Below are positions 8,864-19,200 of a DNA stretch of 64,000 nt, one piece after another (the first letter of the stretch is position 1; every line of letters begins with the position of its first letter). Made by a program: the position numbers and the translations under genes. A model generated the notes under the pieces. It was not told the origin of the DNA, searched no databases, and was given only the letters and a program-made list of their open reading frames with translations. The DNA is from Lacibacter luteus (GTDB lineage Bacteria; Bacteroidota; Bacteroidia; Chitinophagales; Chitinophagaceae): the NCBI RefSeq assembly GCF_004118265.1, contig NZ_SDHW01000001.1, forward strand, positions 620,001 to 684,000, read 5' to 3'.

Positions 8864-10171
8864 CTAACGTTTAATCTTTAAATACTTCAGTATCTCATCG
8901 TACAAACCCGATTCGTTTGCATACAATGCATAATTGCGTGCACTGCTGAACCATTCCTGTGTAGTTGGCTTATGTACCTTTAATGCACGCAACAGATCTT
9001 TTGTGGTAATGGGCTGCAACTCGCCTGTTTCAATAGAGTGCGCCAGTTTATCTTCCACTGCAATATCAATCAAAGCTGTAAGGTCGGCGCCTGAATAACC
9101 ATCGCTTTGTGCAGCAATTTTCTTTACATCAATTTCAGCAACAGGCTTTTCCTTCAACAACTGTTGCAGAATATCAACTCTTGCTTCTTCATCGGGCGGT
9201 GCAACAAAAATGATGCGGTCGAAACGACCCGGTCTTCTGAAAGCGCCATCCACACTCCATGGTGCGTTTGTTGCAGCCAAAATTAAAATGCCTTCATTAT
9301 CTGCATCCACACCATCCAGCTCTGCCAAAAACTGGTTGATGACATGACGCATGGCAGATTGCTTTAAATCGGCACGGCTGCTTCCTAATGCATCCACTTC
9401 ATCAAAAAACAAAACACAGGGTTTGTTTGCTCTTGCCACTTCAAATACCTGGTGCAGATTTTTTTCGCTGTTACCGATCCACATATCCAGAATATCGTGC
9501 AAACCGATGCTGATGAATTTTGCATCAATTTCACCGGCAGTTGCTTTTGCAATAAATGTTTTACCACAACCGGGAGGGCCATATAGCAAAATACCGCCAC
9601 CGGCTTTTTTGCCAAATGCTTTATACAGATCGGGATTTTTTAATGGCTGAATGATCTTTAAGGAGATTTCATTTTTTACATTCTTCATACCACCAACATC
9701 GCTGAACTTGGTTGTTGGTTTTTCGAGAAAATAATCCGAGTCATCAAATGGAAATTCATCATCCATTTCTGTTGATGTACCCAAACGAAGTACTTTGTCA
9801 ATTTCCTCATCAGCAAACTGCGGATGATGTACAAGCAATTGCCTGTACAATTCCATTGCCTGCTCAATAGAATGTTCCTTAATTAAACTGCGGATAAAAA
9901 AAGCAGCCGACTGAACGGGTAACTGTTCAAACTCGAGCTGCTCGTACGTTATAATTGCTGCAGAATATTTACCTAAATAATAAAAGCATTCTGCCAATTG
10001 TTGTTGTGCGGTTGTATGTCCGTAACTGCGTTTCAGCACTTCGCTCAGCTGCTCAACAGCTTCGGCATACATTTTTTCATTCATCATCAGGTGCGCCACC
10101 TGTAAACGCAAAGGTACATTGTCGGGCGACAGATTTAATGCGTCTACAAGGTTCTGAATCATTTCTTTCAT
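8864..10171 (-). CDS. TPR-AAA+ ATPase (FtsH/CDC48-like AAA module)
   Basis: Residues 1-130 form TPR-like helical repeats; residues 155-400 are a single classical AAA domain. Visible motifs: Walker A GPPGCGKT (198-205), Walker B VLFFDE (253-258), sensor 1 LAATNAP (about 298-304) and the arginine-finger region FRRPGRFDR (311-319). No protease domain or membrane segment is present, so this is not FtsH; it is a stand-alone remodelling ATPase, presumably acting on a protein bound by the TPR part. It sits between serA (11 bases upstream) and a TPR membrane protein (14 bases downstream), which could be its anchor. Substrate unknown. Confidence 0.88.
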   Translation of the reverse strand: MKEMIQNLVDALNLSPDNVPLRLQVAHLMMNEKMYAEAVEQLSEVLKRSYGHTTAQQQLAECFYYLGKYSAAIITYEQLEFEQLPVQSAAFFIRSLIKEHSIEQAMELYRQLLVHHPQFADEEIDKVLRLGTSTEMDDEFPFDDSDYFLEKPTTKFSDVGGMKNVKNEISLKIIQPLKNPDLYKAFGKKAGGGILLYGPPGCGKTFIAKATAGEIDAKFISIGLHDILDMWIGNSEKNLHQVFEVARANKPCVLFFDEVDALGSSRADLKQSAMRHVINQFLAELDGVDADNEGILILAATNAPWSVDGAFRRPGRFDRIIFVAPPDEEARVDILQQLLKEKPVAEIDVKKIAAQSDGYSGADLTALIDIAVEDKLAHSIETGELQPITTKDLLRALKVHKPTTQEWFSSARNYALYANESGLYDEILKYLKIKR

Positions 10172-10182
10172 AGGCTGCGAAT

Positions 10183-11421
10183 TTAGTAAACCATTCGCAC
10201 CTTGATCGTTTCTTTTACTTCTTTTAGCAATTCAACAGCTTTTTTCGAAAGTTTGCTATCCACATCCAGCACCACATAACCGATCTGGTCGTTGGTTTTC
10301 AGGTATTGTCCAAGGATGTTGATATTGTGTTTACTCAACTGGGTATTGATCTGGCTCAATACTCCCGGCACGTTTTTATGAATATGGAGGATGCGGTGTG
10401 TACCTTCCTGTACCGGTAATGCCAGTTCGGGTACGGTATGCGATCCAATGGTTGTACCCCCTTCTAAATACTGCACCAGTTTGTTACTTACATCTTCACC
10501 AATATTTTCCTGTGCTTCTTCGGTACTGCCGCCGATGTGCGGTGTAAGAATAACATTTGGAAGATCCTGCAACGGTGTCTGGAAACGATCGCCGTTTTTC
10601 TCAGGCTCCCAGGGAAATACATCCACTGCAGCGCCTGCAAGATGTTTATCAACCAATGCCTGGCGCAATGCATCAAGATCAACAACCTCTCCTCTTGCAT
10701 AGTTTAACAGGATGGCACCTTTTTTAAACTGTTTCAGCAAAGTTTTATTAATGAGATTTTTTGTTTGATTGGTTTCCGGCACATGCAACGAAACAACATC
10801 TGCCTTGTTCAATACATCTTTCAGGTTTTTGTATTGTACTGCATTACCCAACGGAAGTTTGGTTACAACATCGTAGTAGATCACTTTCATACCCAATGCT
10901 TCGGCCAATACACTTACCTGGCTGCCGATATTACCGTAGCCGATAATGCCTAAAGTTTTTCCACGTAATTCGTAGCTGCCTTTTGCATCTTTGTTCCAGA
11001 TGCCTTCGTGTGCAGCCTTATTTTTATCAATAATTTTTCTGATGAGTACAATGCTTAAACCAATCACCAGTTCCGCCACACTACGTGTATTGCTGTAAGG
11101 GGCATTCATTACCACTACACCTTTGGATGTAGCCGATTTCAGATCTACCTGGTTTACACCAATACAAAAACAACCGATGGCCTGCAATTTCGTTGCAGCA
11201 TCAAGTACCTTTTTTGTTATTTGTGTTTTCGATCGGATACCCAGTAAATGAACATCTTTAATTTCTTTGATGAGTTCTTCTTCGCTTAGCGCCCCACCTA
11301 ATTTGCGCACGCTTGCATACCCAGAGCTTTTAATGTTTTGTACAGCTGTTTCACTAATGTTTTCCAATAAAAGAATATTAATCTTGTCTTTAGGATAACT
11401 GGTGGTCTTTTTTTCTGCCAT
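10183..11421 (-). CDS. serA: D-3-phosphoglycerate dehydrogenase with ACT domain
   Basis: First enzyme of serine biosynthesis, oxidising 3-phosphoglycerate to 3-phosphohydroxypyruvate with NAD+. The Rossmann motif GYGNIG (161-166), Arg243 in YARGEVVD, Glu272 in DVFPWEP and His295 in TPHIGGST are the expected cofactor and catalytic positions. The C-terminal about 70 residues (from 342) form an ACT domain, the serine-feedback module. Length (412 aa) matches the E. coli-type enzyme, which lacks the extra allosteric domain of longer homologues. It leads an apparent operon with the AAA and TPR genes; serC and serB are not nearby. Confidence 0.93.
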   Translation of the reverse strand: MAEKKTTSYPKDKINILLLENISETAVQNIKSSGYASVRKLGGALSEEELIKEIKDVHLLGIRSKTQITKKVLDAATKLQAIGCFCIGVNQVDLKSATSKGVVVMNAPYSNTRSVAELVIGLSIVLIRKIIDKNKAAHEGIWNKDAKGSYELRGKTLGIIGYGNIGSQVSVLAEALGMKVIYYDVVTKLPLGNAVQYKNLKDVLNKADVVSLHVPETNQTKNLINKTLLKQFKKGAILLNYARGEVVDLDALRQALVDKHLAGAAVDVFPWEPEKNGDRFQTPLQDLPNVILTPHIGGSTEEAQENIGEDVSNKLVQYLEGGTTIGSHTVPELALPVQEGTHRILHIHKNVPGVLSQINTQLSKHNINILGQYLKTNDQIGYVVLDVDSKLSKKAVELLKEVKETIKVRMVY

Positions 11422-11453
11422 AACTGTAAGTATGATTTGCTTATTTTGCAGCG

Positions 11454-11461
11454 CAAAGATA
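11454..11461 (-). promoter_or_regulatory. Candidate -7 promoter element for serA operon
   Basis: Reverse strand TATCTTTG matches TAnnTTTG exactly, 32 bases upstream of the serA ATG. The -33 region is not clear. Confidence 0.4.
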
Positions 11462-11503
11462 GTCTACCGGAGCCCAATAGAATGTTAGTTTTTAAACTTT
11501 CCA

Positions 11504-11532
11504 TTGAAGCAACTTCTTCGGCACTATTTTTA
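11504..11532 (+). promoter_or_regulatory. Candidate promoter of the serine hydrolase gene
   Basis: TTG at 11504-11506, 18 bases, then TATTTTTA at 11525-11532 (one mismatch to TAnnTTTG), 37 bases before the ATG at 11570. Weak evidence, pattern only. Confidence 0.25.
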
Positions 11533-11569
11533 GTAATAATCACTCAACCACCGATTTGAAATAAAAAGC

Positions 11570-12733
11570 ATGACATTGTTCAAAAAACGAACGTTCTTTT
11601 CTATAGCGTTGATCTCTTTTCTTGCAGCATGTAACAGCTCTGCACACAAAAAAACACAACAGGAAAATTTAGGCTACACGCCAACCCCTGTTGCACCGTT
11701 GCCCGAAGCTCAGTTAAAAGAGTATCAACGAAAAATCAATAACTTTTACGATTCGTCACTTGGCCGTACAGGTTTTAACGGATCCATACTTGTTGCAAAA
11801 AACGGTTATGTGCTGTTTGAAAAATACAATGGATTTGTTCGTTTACAGAACAAAGATTCAATTACAGCTTCCACTCCTTTTCATATAGCATCTACCAGCA
11901 AAACATTTACAGCAATGGCTGTATTAAAGCTTGCAGAAGAAGGTAAACTCAACATCAACGATTCGTTACAGAAATTCTTCCCCGGTTTTCCTTACAATGG
12001 TATTACTGTAAAAATGCTGTTGAACCAACGCAGCGGTTTACCCAATTATGGTTACTATCTTGAAAAAATAAATTGGGATAAAAAACAAAACGTAACCAAC
12101 AAAGATGTGTTGCAAACACTCATCAGCAACAAGCCCGATTTAGCCAATGCCATCAACCGCAGGTTCAATTATTCCAACACCAATTTTGCGTTACTGGCAT
12201 TGATTATTGAAGCAGCTTCAGGAAAATCGTATGCAGATTATTTGCAAACAACTTTTTTTACGCCTTTGCAAATGACCAATACAAAAGTGTACAATCATGC
12301 AGATTCTGCAACCGTAACACCATCGTATATGTGGAATGGTGTGCAGGAAGCATTTACTTTTCTCGATCTTGTTTATGGCGATAAAAATATTTACAGCACA
12401 GTGAGAGATCTTTTGAAATGGGACCAGGCATTGTACACAAACAGACTTTTCAAACAGTCTACACTCGACTCTGCTTTTCAACCCTACAGTTTCGAACGCC
12501 CCGGTATACACAATTATGGTTTTGGCTGGCGTATGTATACTTTGCCGCACGATAAAAAAATTGTTTATCATAACGGATGGTGGCACGGTAACAACTCAAC
12601 CTTCTATCGTGTATTGCCCGATTCGTTAACCATCATTATTCTCGGCAATAAGTTTAACAGGAATATTTATCGTGTAAAACCATTGATCGAATCGTTGACC
12701 GATCTGCGTTTTTCGTACGAGCCGGAAGAATAG
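11570..12733 (+). CDS. Serine hydrolase, class C beta-lactamase/PBP family lipoprotein
   Basis: Envelope lipoprotein (lipobox LAAC, Cys21) with a serine beta-lactamase-like fold. The active-site triad of this superfamily is visible: S-x-x-K as Ser108-Thr-Ser-Lys111, Y-x-N as Tyr201-Ser-Asn203, and HNG in YHNGWWHG near the C-terminus in place of KTG. Members include class C beta-lactamases, D,D-peptidases and esterases; because HNG replaces KTG and most environmental homologues are not resistance enzymes, a peptidase or esterase role is more likely than antibiotic hydrolysis. Divergent from serA; ends 3 bases before the convergent CDF gene. Confidence 0.88.
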   Translation: MTLFKKRTFFSIALISFLAACNSSAHKKTQQENLGYTPTPVAPLPEAQLKEYQRKINNFYDSSLGRTGFNGSILVAKNGYVLFEKYNGFVRLQNKDSITASTPFHIASTSKTFTAMAVLKLAEEGKLNINDSLQKFFPGFPYNGITVKMLLNQRSGLPNYGYYLEKINWDKKQNVTNKDVLQTLISNKPDLANAINRRFNYSNTNFALLALIIEAASGKSYADYLQTTFFTPLQMTNTKVYNHADSATVTPSYMWNGVQEAFTFLDLVYGDKNIYSTVRDLLKWDQALYTNRLFKQSTLDSAFQPYSFERPGIHNYGFGWRMYTLPHDKKIVYHNGWWHGNNSTFYRVLPDSLTIIILGNKFNRNIYRVKPLIESLTDLRFSYEPEE

Positions 12734-12736
12734 ATC

Positions 12737-13723
12737 TCATTCAGCAAAAGCATGCTTTTTGTTGGGCAACAAATTTTCTTTACTCCATTCTATCTGTTGC
12801 TGAAAAGGAAATTTTCGAACAGGGCATTCACTTAACAGGCAATGTCTGCAACTTGAGCTGATGCAGGGATCGGTATGAATAAAAAATTCGATGCTGCCCT
12901 TTTGAAAATTTTTATTCAGTACAGTGTCAAGCTTGGTTAATTCATCATGCACTTGTTCTAACGAATAATAATAAGGCATGGTTACATGGCAATCCACATG
13001 ATAATAATTGCCGAAACGCTGCACACGCATGTTATGCACATCGATCCATGCTGCTTTTCTATTGAGCTTCAGAATTTCAACCAACTCATCTACCACTTTC
13101 ATATCCACTTCATCCATCAAACCTTTAACCGATTTACGCATTAACCGAAAGCCCGTGTAAATAATTACCGCTGCAGCAAATACCGATGCTACAGGATCGA
13201 TCCAGCTATAACCGGTTAACAGAATCAATACAACTGCAACCAGTACACCAATGCTGGAATAACTATCGCTGAGAATATGTTTACCGTTACCGGTTAATGT
13301 TAAACTGTTTCGGTTTTTACCCGTTTGTACAAGAAAATATCCAAGAATAAAATTTGCAGCTCCACCTGCTACCGTTAACCACAAACCGGTTGTTAATCCT
13401 TTTAAACTTTGCGGATGAATAAAACCCTGCACAGCCTGTACAAGAATGCCGATACCTGCAATAAGGATCATTGCACCTTCGAAACCGATGGAAAAAAATT
13501 CGATCTTACCATGCCCGTACGGATGCTCAGTATCTCTTGGTTTGTTTGAAAGATAAATGCTGTACCATGCAAACGCAGCAGCAGCTACATTAATGATCGA
13601 CTCCAAAGCATCACTCAATATTACCAACGAACCTGTAATTGCCCACGCAACAAACTTTACAGCACAAATAAAAATGCTGACGATAAAGGAAAGACGGATG
13701 TAGAAGAGATCGGTTCGTTTCAA
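12737..13723 (-). CDS. Cation diffusion facilitator transporter with Cys-rich tail
   Basis: Inner-membrane divalent metal/proton antiporter (CDF family) exporting Zn2+, Fe2+ or similar. Six hydrophobic helices span about residues 10-200. Metal-site residues visible are Asp38 in LSDALES (helix 2) and His149 with Asp153 in GKHILSDSYSS (helix 5). The cytoplasmic ferredoxin-like domain follows and ends with a cysteine cluster C-x4-C-x2-C-x4-C (Cys287, 292, 295, 300), not part of the basic CDF fold. The start is TTG at 13723: no in-frame ATG exists before the first helix and a stop lies three codons upstream. Confidence 0.88.
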   Translation of the reverse strand: MKRTDLFYIRLSFIVSIFICAVKFVAWAITGSLVILSDALESIINVAAAAFAWYSIYLSNKPRDTEHPYGHGKIEFFSIGFEGAMILIAGIGILVQAVQGFIHPQSLKGLTTGLWLTVAGGAANFILGYFLVQTGKNRNSLTLTGNGKHILSDSYSSIGVLVAVVLILLTGYSWIDPVASVFAAAVIIYTGFRLMRKSVKGLMDEVDMKVVDELVEILKLNRKAAWIDVHNMRVQRFGNYYHVDCHVTMPYYYSLEQVHDELTKLDTVLNKNFQKGSIEFFIHTDPCISSSCRHCLLSECPVRKFPFQQQIEWSKENLLPNKKHAFAE

Positions 13724-13767
13724 CAGTTGTTATTTAAGACTCCGCAAAACAACACATTTTATTGCAT

Positions 13768-13796
13768 AAAAAAAGGGCGTGTTTTACAACACACCC
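13768..13796 (-). terminator. Intrinsic terminator of the SusC-SusD-DUF4397 operon
   Basis: On the reverse strand, GGGTGTGTT and AACACGCCC form a 9-position stem with one mismatch and a GTAA loop, followed by seven T (complement of 13768-13774). It lies 11 bases after the DUF4397 stop codon. Confidence 0.75.
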
Positions 13797-13806
13797 TCCT
13801 GCTTTT

Positions 13807-14592
13807 TTACTGATTGTAAATAAGGCTGACCAACCGTCTTCTTGGTTCAGCCGTTGAAGTTGATGTGATTGCGTTATAACCTCTGGCTATTACGGTATAC
13901 ACACGCTGATTAGATATTGACGCTGTAGTACCTGCATATGTTACCAGGTTAGTGGTACCGCCTGCCACACGAATAGCCCAAGTGGTTGATGCATTATTTG
14001 TAGGCAATACAAACGAAGGGCTTACACCTTTGTAAGGAATAGCTGAAGCCACCTTTACTGTACCAATGTACAAATCCAAACCTGCAGCTACATCGGGCAT
14101 CATGTTTACAAACTTGTACTTCGCATAACCCGAATCGGGAGCTATCAACGAATCTTCTACCAGCAAACTTGTAGTAGCTGCACTTGTATCGGCAAAATAG
14201 AGCGAATACTTTTTACCGGCAGTAACAGTGTGTTGCACATTTGCCAGCTGCAACGAATCTACATTGGTGCCAAACTTAGGTATAGCAACGGCAAAACTGT
14301 TTTGTCCTGCAGCAACACGCAGGTAATCGGCCGTACTTCCTCCCCCGGTATTTAAACCGCCGCCGGGAAATGGAGTAAATGTTGTAAGCGTACTGCTTAC
14401 AAGCTGATCGTTTATTTTAATATAGATACGGGGATTTGACCGGTAAAAAGAAGCAAACATCACTTTTACCTGCGCCTCGTTTGAAGTAAGTTTATTTACC
14501 TCTGTCGTTTTCAGTTCGTTTTTTTCGCAGGCTGTAAACAAAGTAACAACAGCTGCAAAAAAACATATGAGTTGAAAAAATCTGTTTCGCAT
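13807..14592 (-). CDS. DUF4397 domain lipoprotein
   Basis: Lipoprotein (lipobox FTAC, Cys22) of 261 aa, with immunoglobulin-like beta repeats typical of DUF4397: AKVKFVNMMPDV-type segment (YAKYKFVNMMPDVAAGLDLY, about 155-175) and YSLYFADT. DUF4397 proteins are extracellular beta-sandwich proteins of unknown function, often encoded next to SusC/SusD pairs. Here it is the last gene of the SusC-SusD run (18 bases after SusD), followed by a terminator, so it may be an accessory surface-exposed binding protein of the same uptake complex. Confidence 0.85.
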   Translation of the reverse strand: MRNRFFQLICFFAAVVTLFTACEKNELKTTEVNKLTSNEAQVKVMFASFYRSNPRIYIKINDQLVSSTLTTFTPFPGGGLNTGGGSTADYLRVAAGQNSFAVAIPKFGTNVDSLQLANVQHTVTAGKKYSLYFADTSAATTSLLVEDSLIAPDSGYAKYKFVNMMPDVAAGLDLYIGTVKVASAIPYKGVSPSFVLPTNNASTTWAIRVAGGTTNLVTYAGTTASISNQRVYTVIARGYNAITSTSTAEPRRRLVSLIYNQ

Positions 14593-14610
14593 ATGTAATA
14601 GTTTAAAAAA

Positions 14611-16254
14611 TTAAGGTAAGCTGAACCACATTTCTTTTGTATGATAATCTACTGCTGTTCCACCAATACGGATCAACTCATCAAGGTTCCATACATACTC
14701 CGAATTGTAACGTGGCCGAATGCGTGTTGCCAGTTTACCATTGTTTGTTGCAGGTATTGCAGCAGGAGTAATGAATCCTTTATAAACAACTGTGCCTGTA
14801 ACAGGATCAAGATCGGTATAGTGGTAACGACGCATATCAACCCATGTTTCGGTAAAGCCCCAGCCCCAAAGTGCAATGTATTTCTGCAACATAATATCGG
14901 TAAGCGTTAATGCAGCGGCACTCTGTTTTACGTTTGCACTTACGAGGTAAGCGTTACGTTGTGCGGTAGAAATTGTTACCGTATTATAAATCGGCACATT
15001 GCTTCTTGGATAAACTGCTCGGTTAATAAAATCGAAGTGGCCATTAATACCATTCAGGTAAGCCTGGTAAGCCGTTGCATCAGGACCTCCTGCTTTTTTA
15101 TAGGCAGCTTCTGCTTTCATAAACTGCAATTCGCTGTAAGTCATAACTGGCGATACGGCTTTATCACGGAACAGATATTTACCACGTGATGGGTCGAAAC
15201 GGCTTGCACTTGGATTGGCATAGATCGAATCGCCAAATGGTGCAGCAACACGTTTGGGGGACGTACTTCCATTTGGATCAGCTAATCCCGGTTCAAGACC
15301 GTAGTACCCTCCATTCCCATTTGTTGTATCGTTCGAAGCGCAAAGCATATGGCGCAAACGGGGATCTCTGTTTATGCCTAACGTAGTGCCGGTAAAAGTT
15401 GTACCATCGAGCAACTGTACAATCATTTTTGTTTGACGGAAAGAACTAAGGTTATCACGATAAGTACCAAAGAAATTAGAATCATCGTTTTTGGTTGCAT
15501 CAAAAGGAACAACAAAATCTTCCTGTGTGTTGGCAAATGAGCGATCTACATAATAAATCACCGAATCGGCCAGGTAGGAAGATTTATTGGTCATGCGATG
15601 AAAGTTTTTTGCCAATAGGCCATTCACAAACTTGATCCATTTTGCATTGCTTCCATCGTAAATATAATCGCCTCTTACCAATAAGGAATTTGAAGGGCTG
15701 AGATCGGTACGTTGCAGATAGTTCAACGCCAACTTACATAACGAGTCGATGCCTTTGTAAACAACCTGCTGATCGTCGTACTTAAACATCGATGTATTTT
15801 CCTTAAAAGCTTCAGTGTAAATAATTTCACCATATTCATCGGTACACATCTGGAACATCATTGCCTTTAATGCATACGCAGCACCAACATAATCCCACTG
15901 ACCTTTACGTTTACCATTGTCGATAATGTAATTAAGGTTTGCACCCAAACCATAGTAACACTGGCGCCAGATATCGCCACCAATGTCGGATGGGTTGGGA
16001 TAGTTTTGATGTCCGTGAAGATCCCATGCATTAGCTGCAGCGTTCTGTGCAAAGTTTTGGATGTACTTTGAAACATAACGTGCATCGTATTGCGTACCTC
16101 TTGGTATTGCAGCCAGCATTGCAGGAAATACCGATGACACATCGGGCTGCTGCGGTGTATCCGGATCGGAGTTGATGTCGAGATATTTCTTACAGCTTGT
16201 TGCATTGATCAACACAGCCGAAAGAAGCAGTATATGAAGAAGTTTCTTTTTCAT
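14611..16254 (-). CDS. SusD/RagB-type nutrient-binding outer membrane lipoprotein
   Basis: Surface lipoprotein that captures substrate and lids the SusC channel. Lipobox ATSC places the lipidated residue at Cys21, followed by KKYLDINSDPDTPQ, the hallmark start of the SusD-like 2 subgroup. Later segments such as YIQNFAQNAA and the C-terminal AALWGWGFTETWVDMRRYHY-like region (ALWGWGFTETWVDMRR) also fit that subgroup. The gene starts 11 bases after the SusC gene stop, as expected for an obligate pair. Ligand unknown; see the SusC entry. Confidence 0.93.
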   Translation of the reverse strand: MKKKLLHILLLSAVLINATSCKKYLDINSDPDTPQQPDVSSVFPAMLAAIPRGTQYDARYVSKYIQNFAQNAAANAWDLHGHQNYPNPSDIGGDIWRQCYYGLGANLNYIIDNGKRKGQWDYVGAAYALKAMMFQMCTDEYGEIIYTEAFKENTSMFKYDDQQVVYKGIDSLCKLALNYLQRTDLSPSNSLLVRGDYIYDGSNAKWIKFVNGLLAKNFHRMTNKSSYLADSVIYYVDRSFANTQEDFVVPFDATKNDDSNFFGTYRDNLSSFRQTKMIVQLLDGTTFTGTTLGINRDPRLRHMLCASNDTTNGNGGYYGLEPGLADPNGSTSPKRVAAPFGDSIYANPSASRFDPSRGKYLFRDKAVSPVMTYSELQFMKAEAAYKKAGGPDATAYQAYLNGINGHFDFINRAVYPRSNVPIYNTVTISTAQRNAYLVSANVKQSAAALTLTDIMLQKYIALWGWGFTETWVDMRRYHYTDLDPVTGTVVYKGFITPAAIPATNNGKLATRIRPRYNSEYVWNLDELIRIGGTAVDYHTKEMWFSLP

Positions 16255-16265
16255 GTTCAGAAAAT

Positions 16266-19200
16266 TTAAAATTTAATAGCACAACCAAAGTTGAAACCAC
16301 GTGGAATACTTAATGCACCGTAATCAATACCTGCACCGCCGAAACCACGGTTTGAAGCAGTGTTTGCATTTACAGCAGGATCAGCACCGCTGTAATTGGT
16401 GATCATTAATAAATCTGTACCTGTAAAATAGATAGATGCAGACTTAATAAATTTTGCACCTGATAGTATTCTTGCAGGAACAGTATAACGAAGCGTTACA
16501 TCACGCAAACGAGCCCAGTTTACAGTCTCAACAAAATCTTCTTCTGTTGCAGCTGTTGTGCTTGAGTAAAACGATGAGTTGTACATAGGTGTAACTGCAA
16601 TGGTATTTTTGGTTGGATTAGCTGTATTTTCCAAGCCATCCTGCAATACGCCTTCAATTACACGTGGCATTTCACGATCGAGTGTTTTAACGCTGTAACC
16701 TGTTAAATACAGGAAGTATTCAGTAGCATTAAACACATCGCCGCCTTTTCTGAAATCGATATTAAATGATAAATCGAACTGCTTGTAACGAAGATTGTTT
16801 ACCCAGCCTAATTTAAATTGTGGCTGACGATCTCCAACAGTTTTAAAATCATTATCACGAACAGGTAATCCTGATGTTGGACTGATTAACACCTGGCCTG
16901 CATTGTTGCGGGCAACAGTGTTCGCAGCCATATTACCAATTTTCGCCCCGGGGAAATATTGTGAGCGAAGGTTACCGAATACCCAGGTATCAGAATCGTA
17001 GTACGTTGGTAAACCTGCAGGCATTGATTTTACTGTGCCTACGTTACGATCGAAATTGAAAATTGTTTCCCAACGGAAATCCTTTGTTTCAACAGGCGTA
17101 CCTGCAAGTTGTACTTCAATACCCTTGTTTTCTACTTCACCACCGTTAAACCACTTAATTACAAAGCCGGTACCGTATGATGCACGTGCTGCAAGTATCT
17201 GGTTTTTGCTCAACAAATGATAGCGGGCAACATCCAAACGTATACGGCCTTTAAACATCGATAATTCTGCACCATACTCCAGGTTGTTTGAACGTTCAGG
17301 AATCAGATCGAAGTTATTACCCGTAACATCGTATGCAAAACCACCTCCTGTTGTAATCTGGCTTGTAAAACGATAGTCGATAATGTAAGGAAGAGAAGGG
17401 CTCTTACCTGTTGTTGCATAAGAGATGCGGCCTTTGGCAAGGTTCAACCAGGGCAATGCTTCTTTTACACCTTTAATATCAGAGAATACAAAACTAAGAG
17501 AAGATGAGCCATAGTTAAAGAACGGATCTTTATCAACTACACTCGACATAAAAGTTGAAGAACCTTCACGGCTGCCTGCCAACGACAAGTAAGCAAACTT
17601 ATAACCTAAGATATAGTTACCAAAGAAACGCACCTTACGGATGTTGCTGATAGCTGTACGGGCATCACGTGAAAGCGGATCGGTATTGTTTATGCCAAGA
17701 AAATCACGTTCGTAAAAACGTTCGCCTTTTTGCGATTCAACTTTCGTGTAGTTATTCTCCATATAAAAGCCTGCAGTAAACGAGTTACTGAAATCGCCGA
17801 ACTTTTTCGTTGCAGTAGCTTTAAGCGTATTACTGAAGTTGCGTGTAGTTTGTTGATACAACGAATAAAAACCATTACCTGCTAAACCAAAACGTGAAAG
17901 CGGATGAACAGCCAGTGTACCATATTGTGTATAATAGTCAATACCTGTAACTGCACCAAGATTTAACCAGCTTGTTACATCGTACGAAAGATTAAGATTA
18001 CCGGTTAAACGATCTACTTTATCCATGCCGGGGTTTTTGTACACATCCCACATAGGGTTATCGTACTCCAGATTAAGATTGGTGATATTTCTTAAAGGAA
18101 TTTTTGTTCCGTCAGGTTTTTGATAATTACGTACATCAACCGTAACAGGCCATGTAAGTAAGGTGAGCAAATAACCTCCTGCACCTTTGCTTGCTTTTGT
18201 TGTGGTGCTGCTAACATAGTTCATACTGGTGGTTAAGCGGAGCTTATTACCAATTTTAGTTGAACCCATTAAACGTGCTGAGAATTTTTCAAATCCTGTA
18301 TTTGGTACCACACCAGCCTGATCGGTATAGTTAGCAGAGAAACGATACGTTGCAATATCGCTGCCACCTTCTACATTAATATTGTGCTGTTGTGTAAACC
18401 CGTTACGGAAAAAGTTTTCAGCATTATTAAACGTTGATGTACCTGTTGGCAGTTTAGGACCATAAGCTGCAGGAATACCGGCACCTGTTGATGTACCTAA
18501 TACTGAAAACGGATTCGTTGTATAGTTTGGATCATAGATACCGTTGTTACCCAAACCATACACCTGTTGTACTTCGGGAAAACGATATACATTCTCCACA
18601 CGAAAAGAGTTATCGTATGAAATTGAAGCTTTCCCCGATTTACCCTTCTTTGTAGTAATTACAATGGCGCCTGATGCACCGTCTGCACCATACAATGCAG
18701 TTGCTTCAGGACCCTTTAAGATGGTTACATTTTCAATATCATCGGGGTTAATATCCATTGCACGGTTACCATAATCGGAGTTACGGTTTGCAAACGAAAC
18801 AGAACCGCCAACAAGATTTTCCTGGTTAAGCGTTTGGTTATCGTATGGTACACCATCCACCACAAATAAAGGCTGGTTATTGCCACCAATTGAAGTGGCA
18901 CCACGTAATACAATTTGCGATGATGCACCCGGCACACCTGATGATGGAGTAATAGTTGCGCCTGCTACACGACCAGCAAGAGAGTTTACAAAGTTTTCAC
19001 GACGTGTTCCGGCAATTTCATCACCATCAACAACCTGTGTAGAATAACCGAGTGATTTCTTTTCACGACGGATGCCGTAAGCAGTTACAACTACTTCTCC
19101 CAAACTGCTTTTAGAAGTACGAAGCGTAACAGTAATAGTGGTACTGGTTCCTAAACGAACAGATTGTTGTTCGTAACCAATATAACTCACTACTAATGTT

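Noticed and set aside
11570-12733. Antibiotic-resistance beta-lactamase
   Set aside because: HNG replaces the KTG motif and the protein is a lipoprotein with generic class C-like fold; resistance cannot be inferred from sequence.
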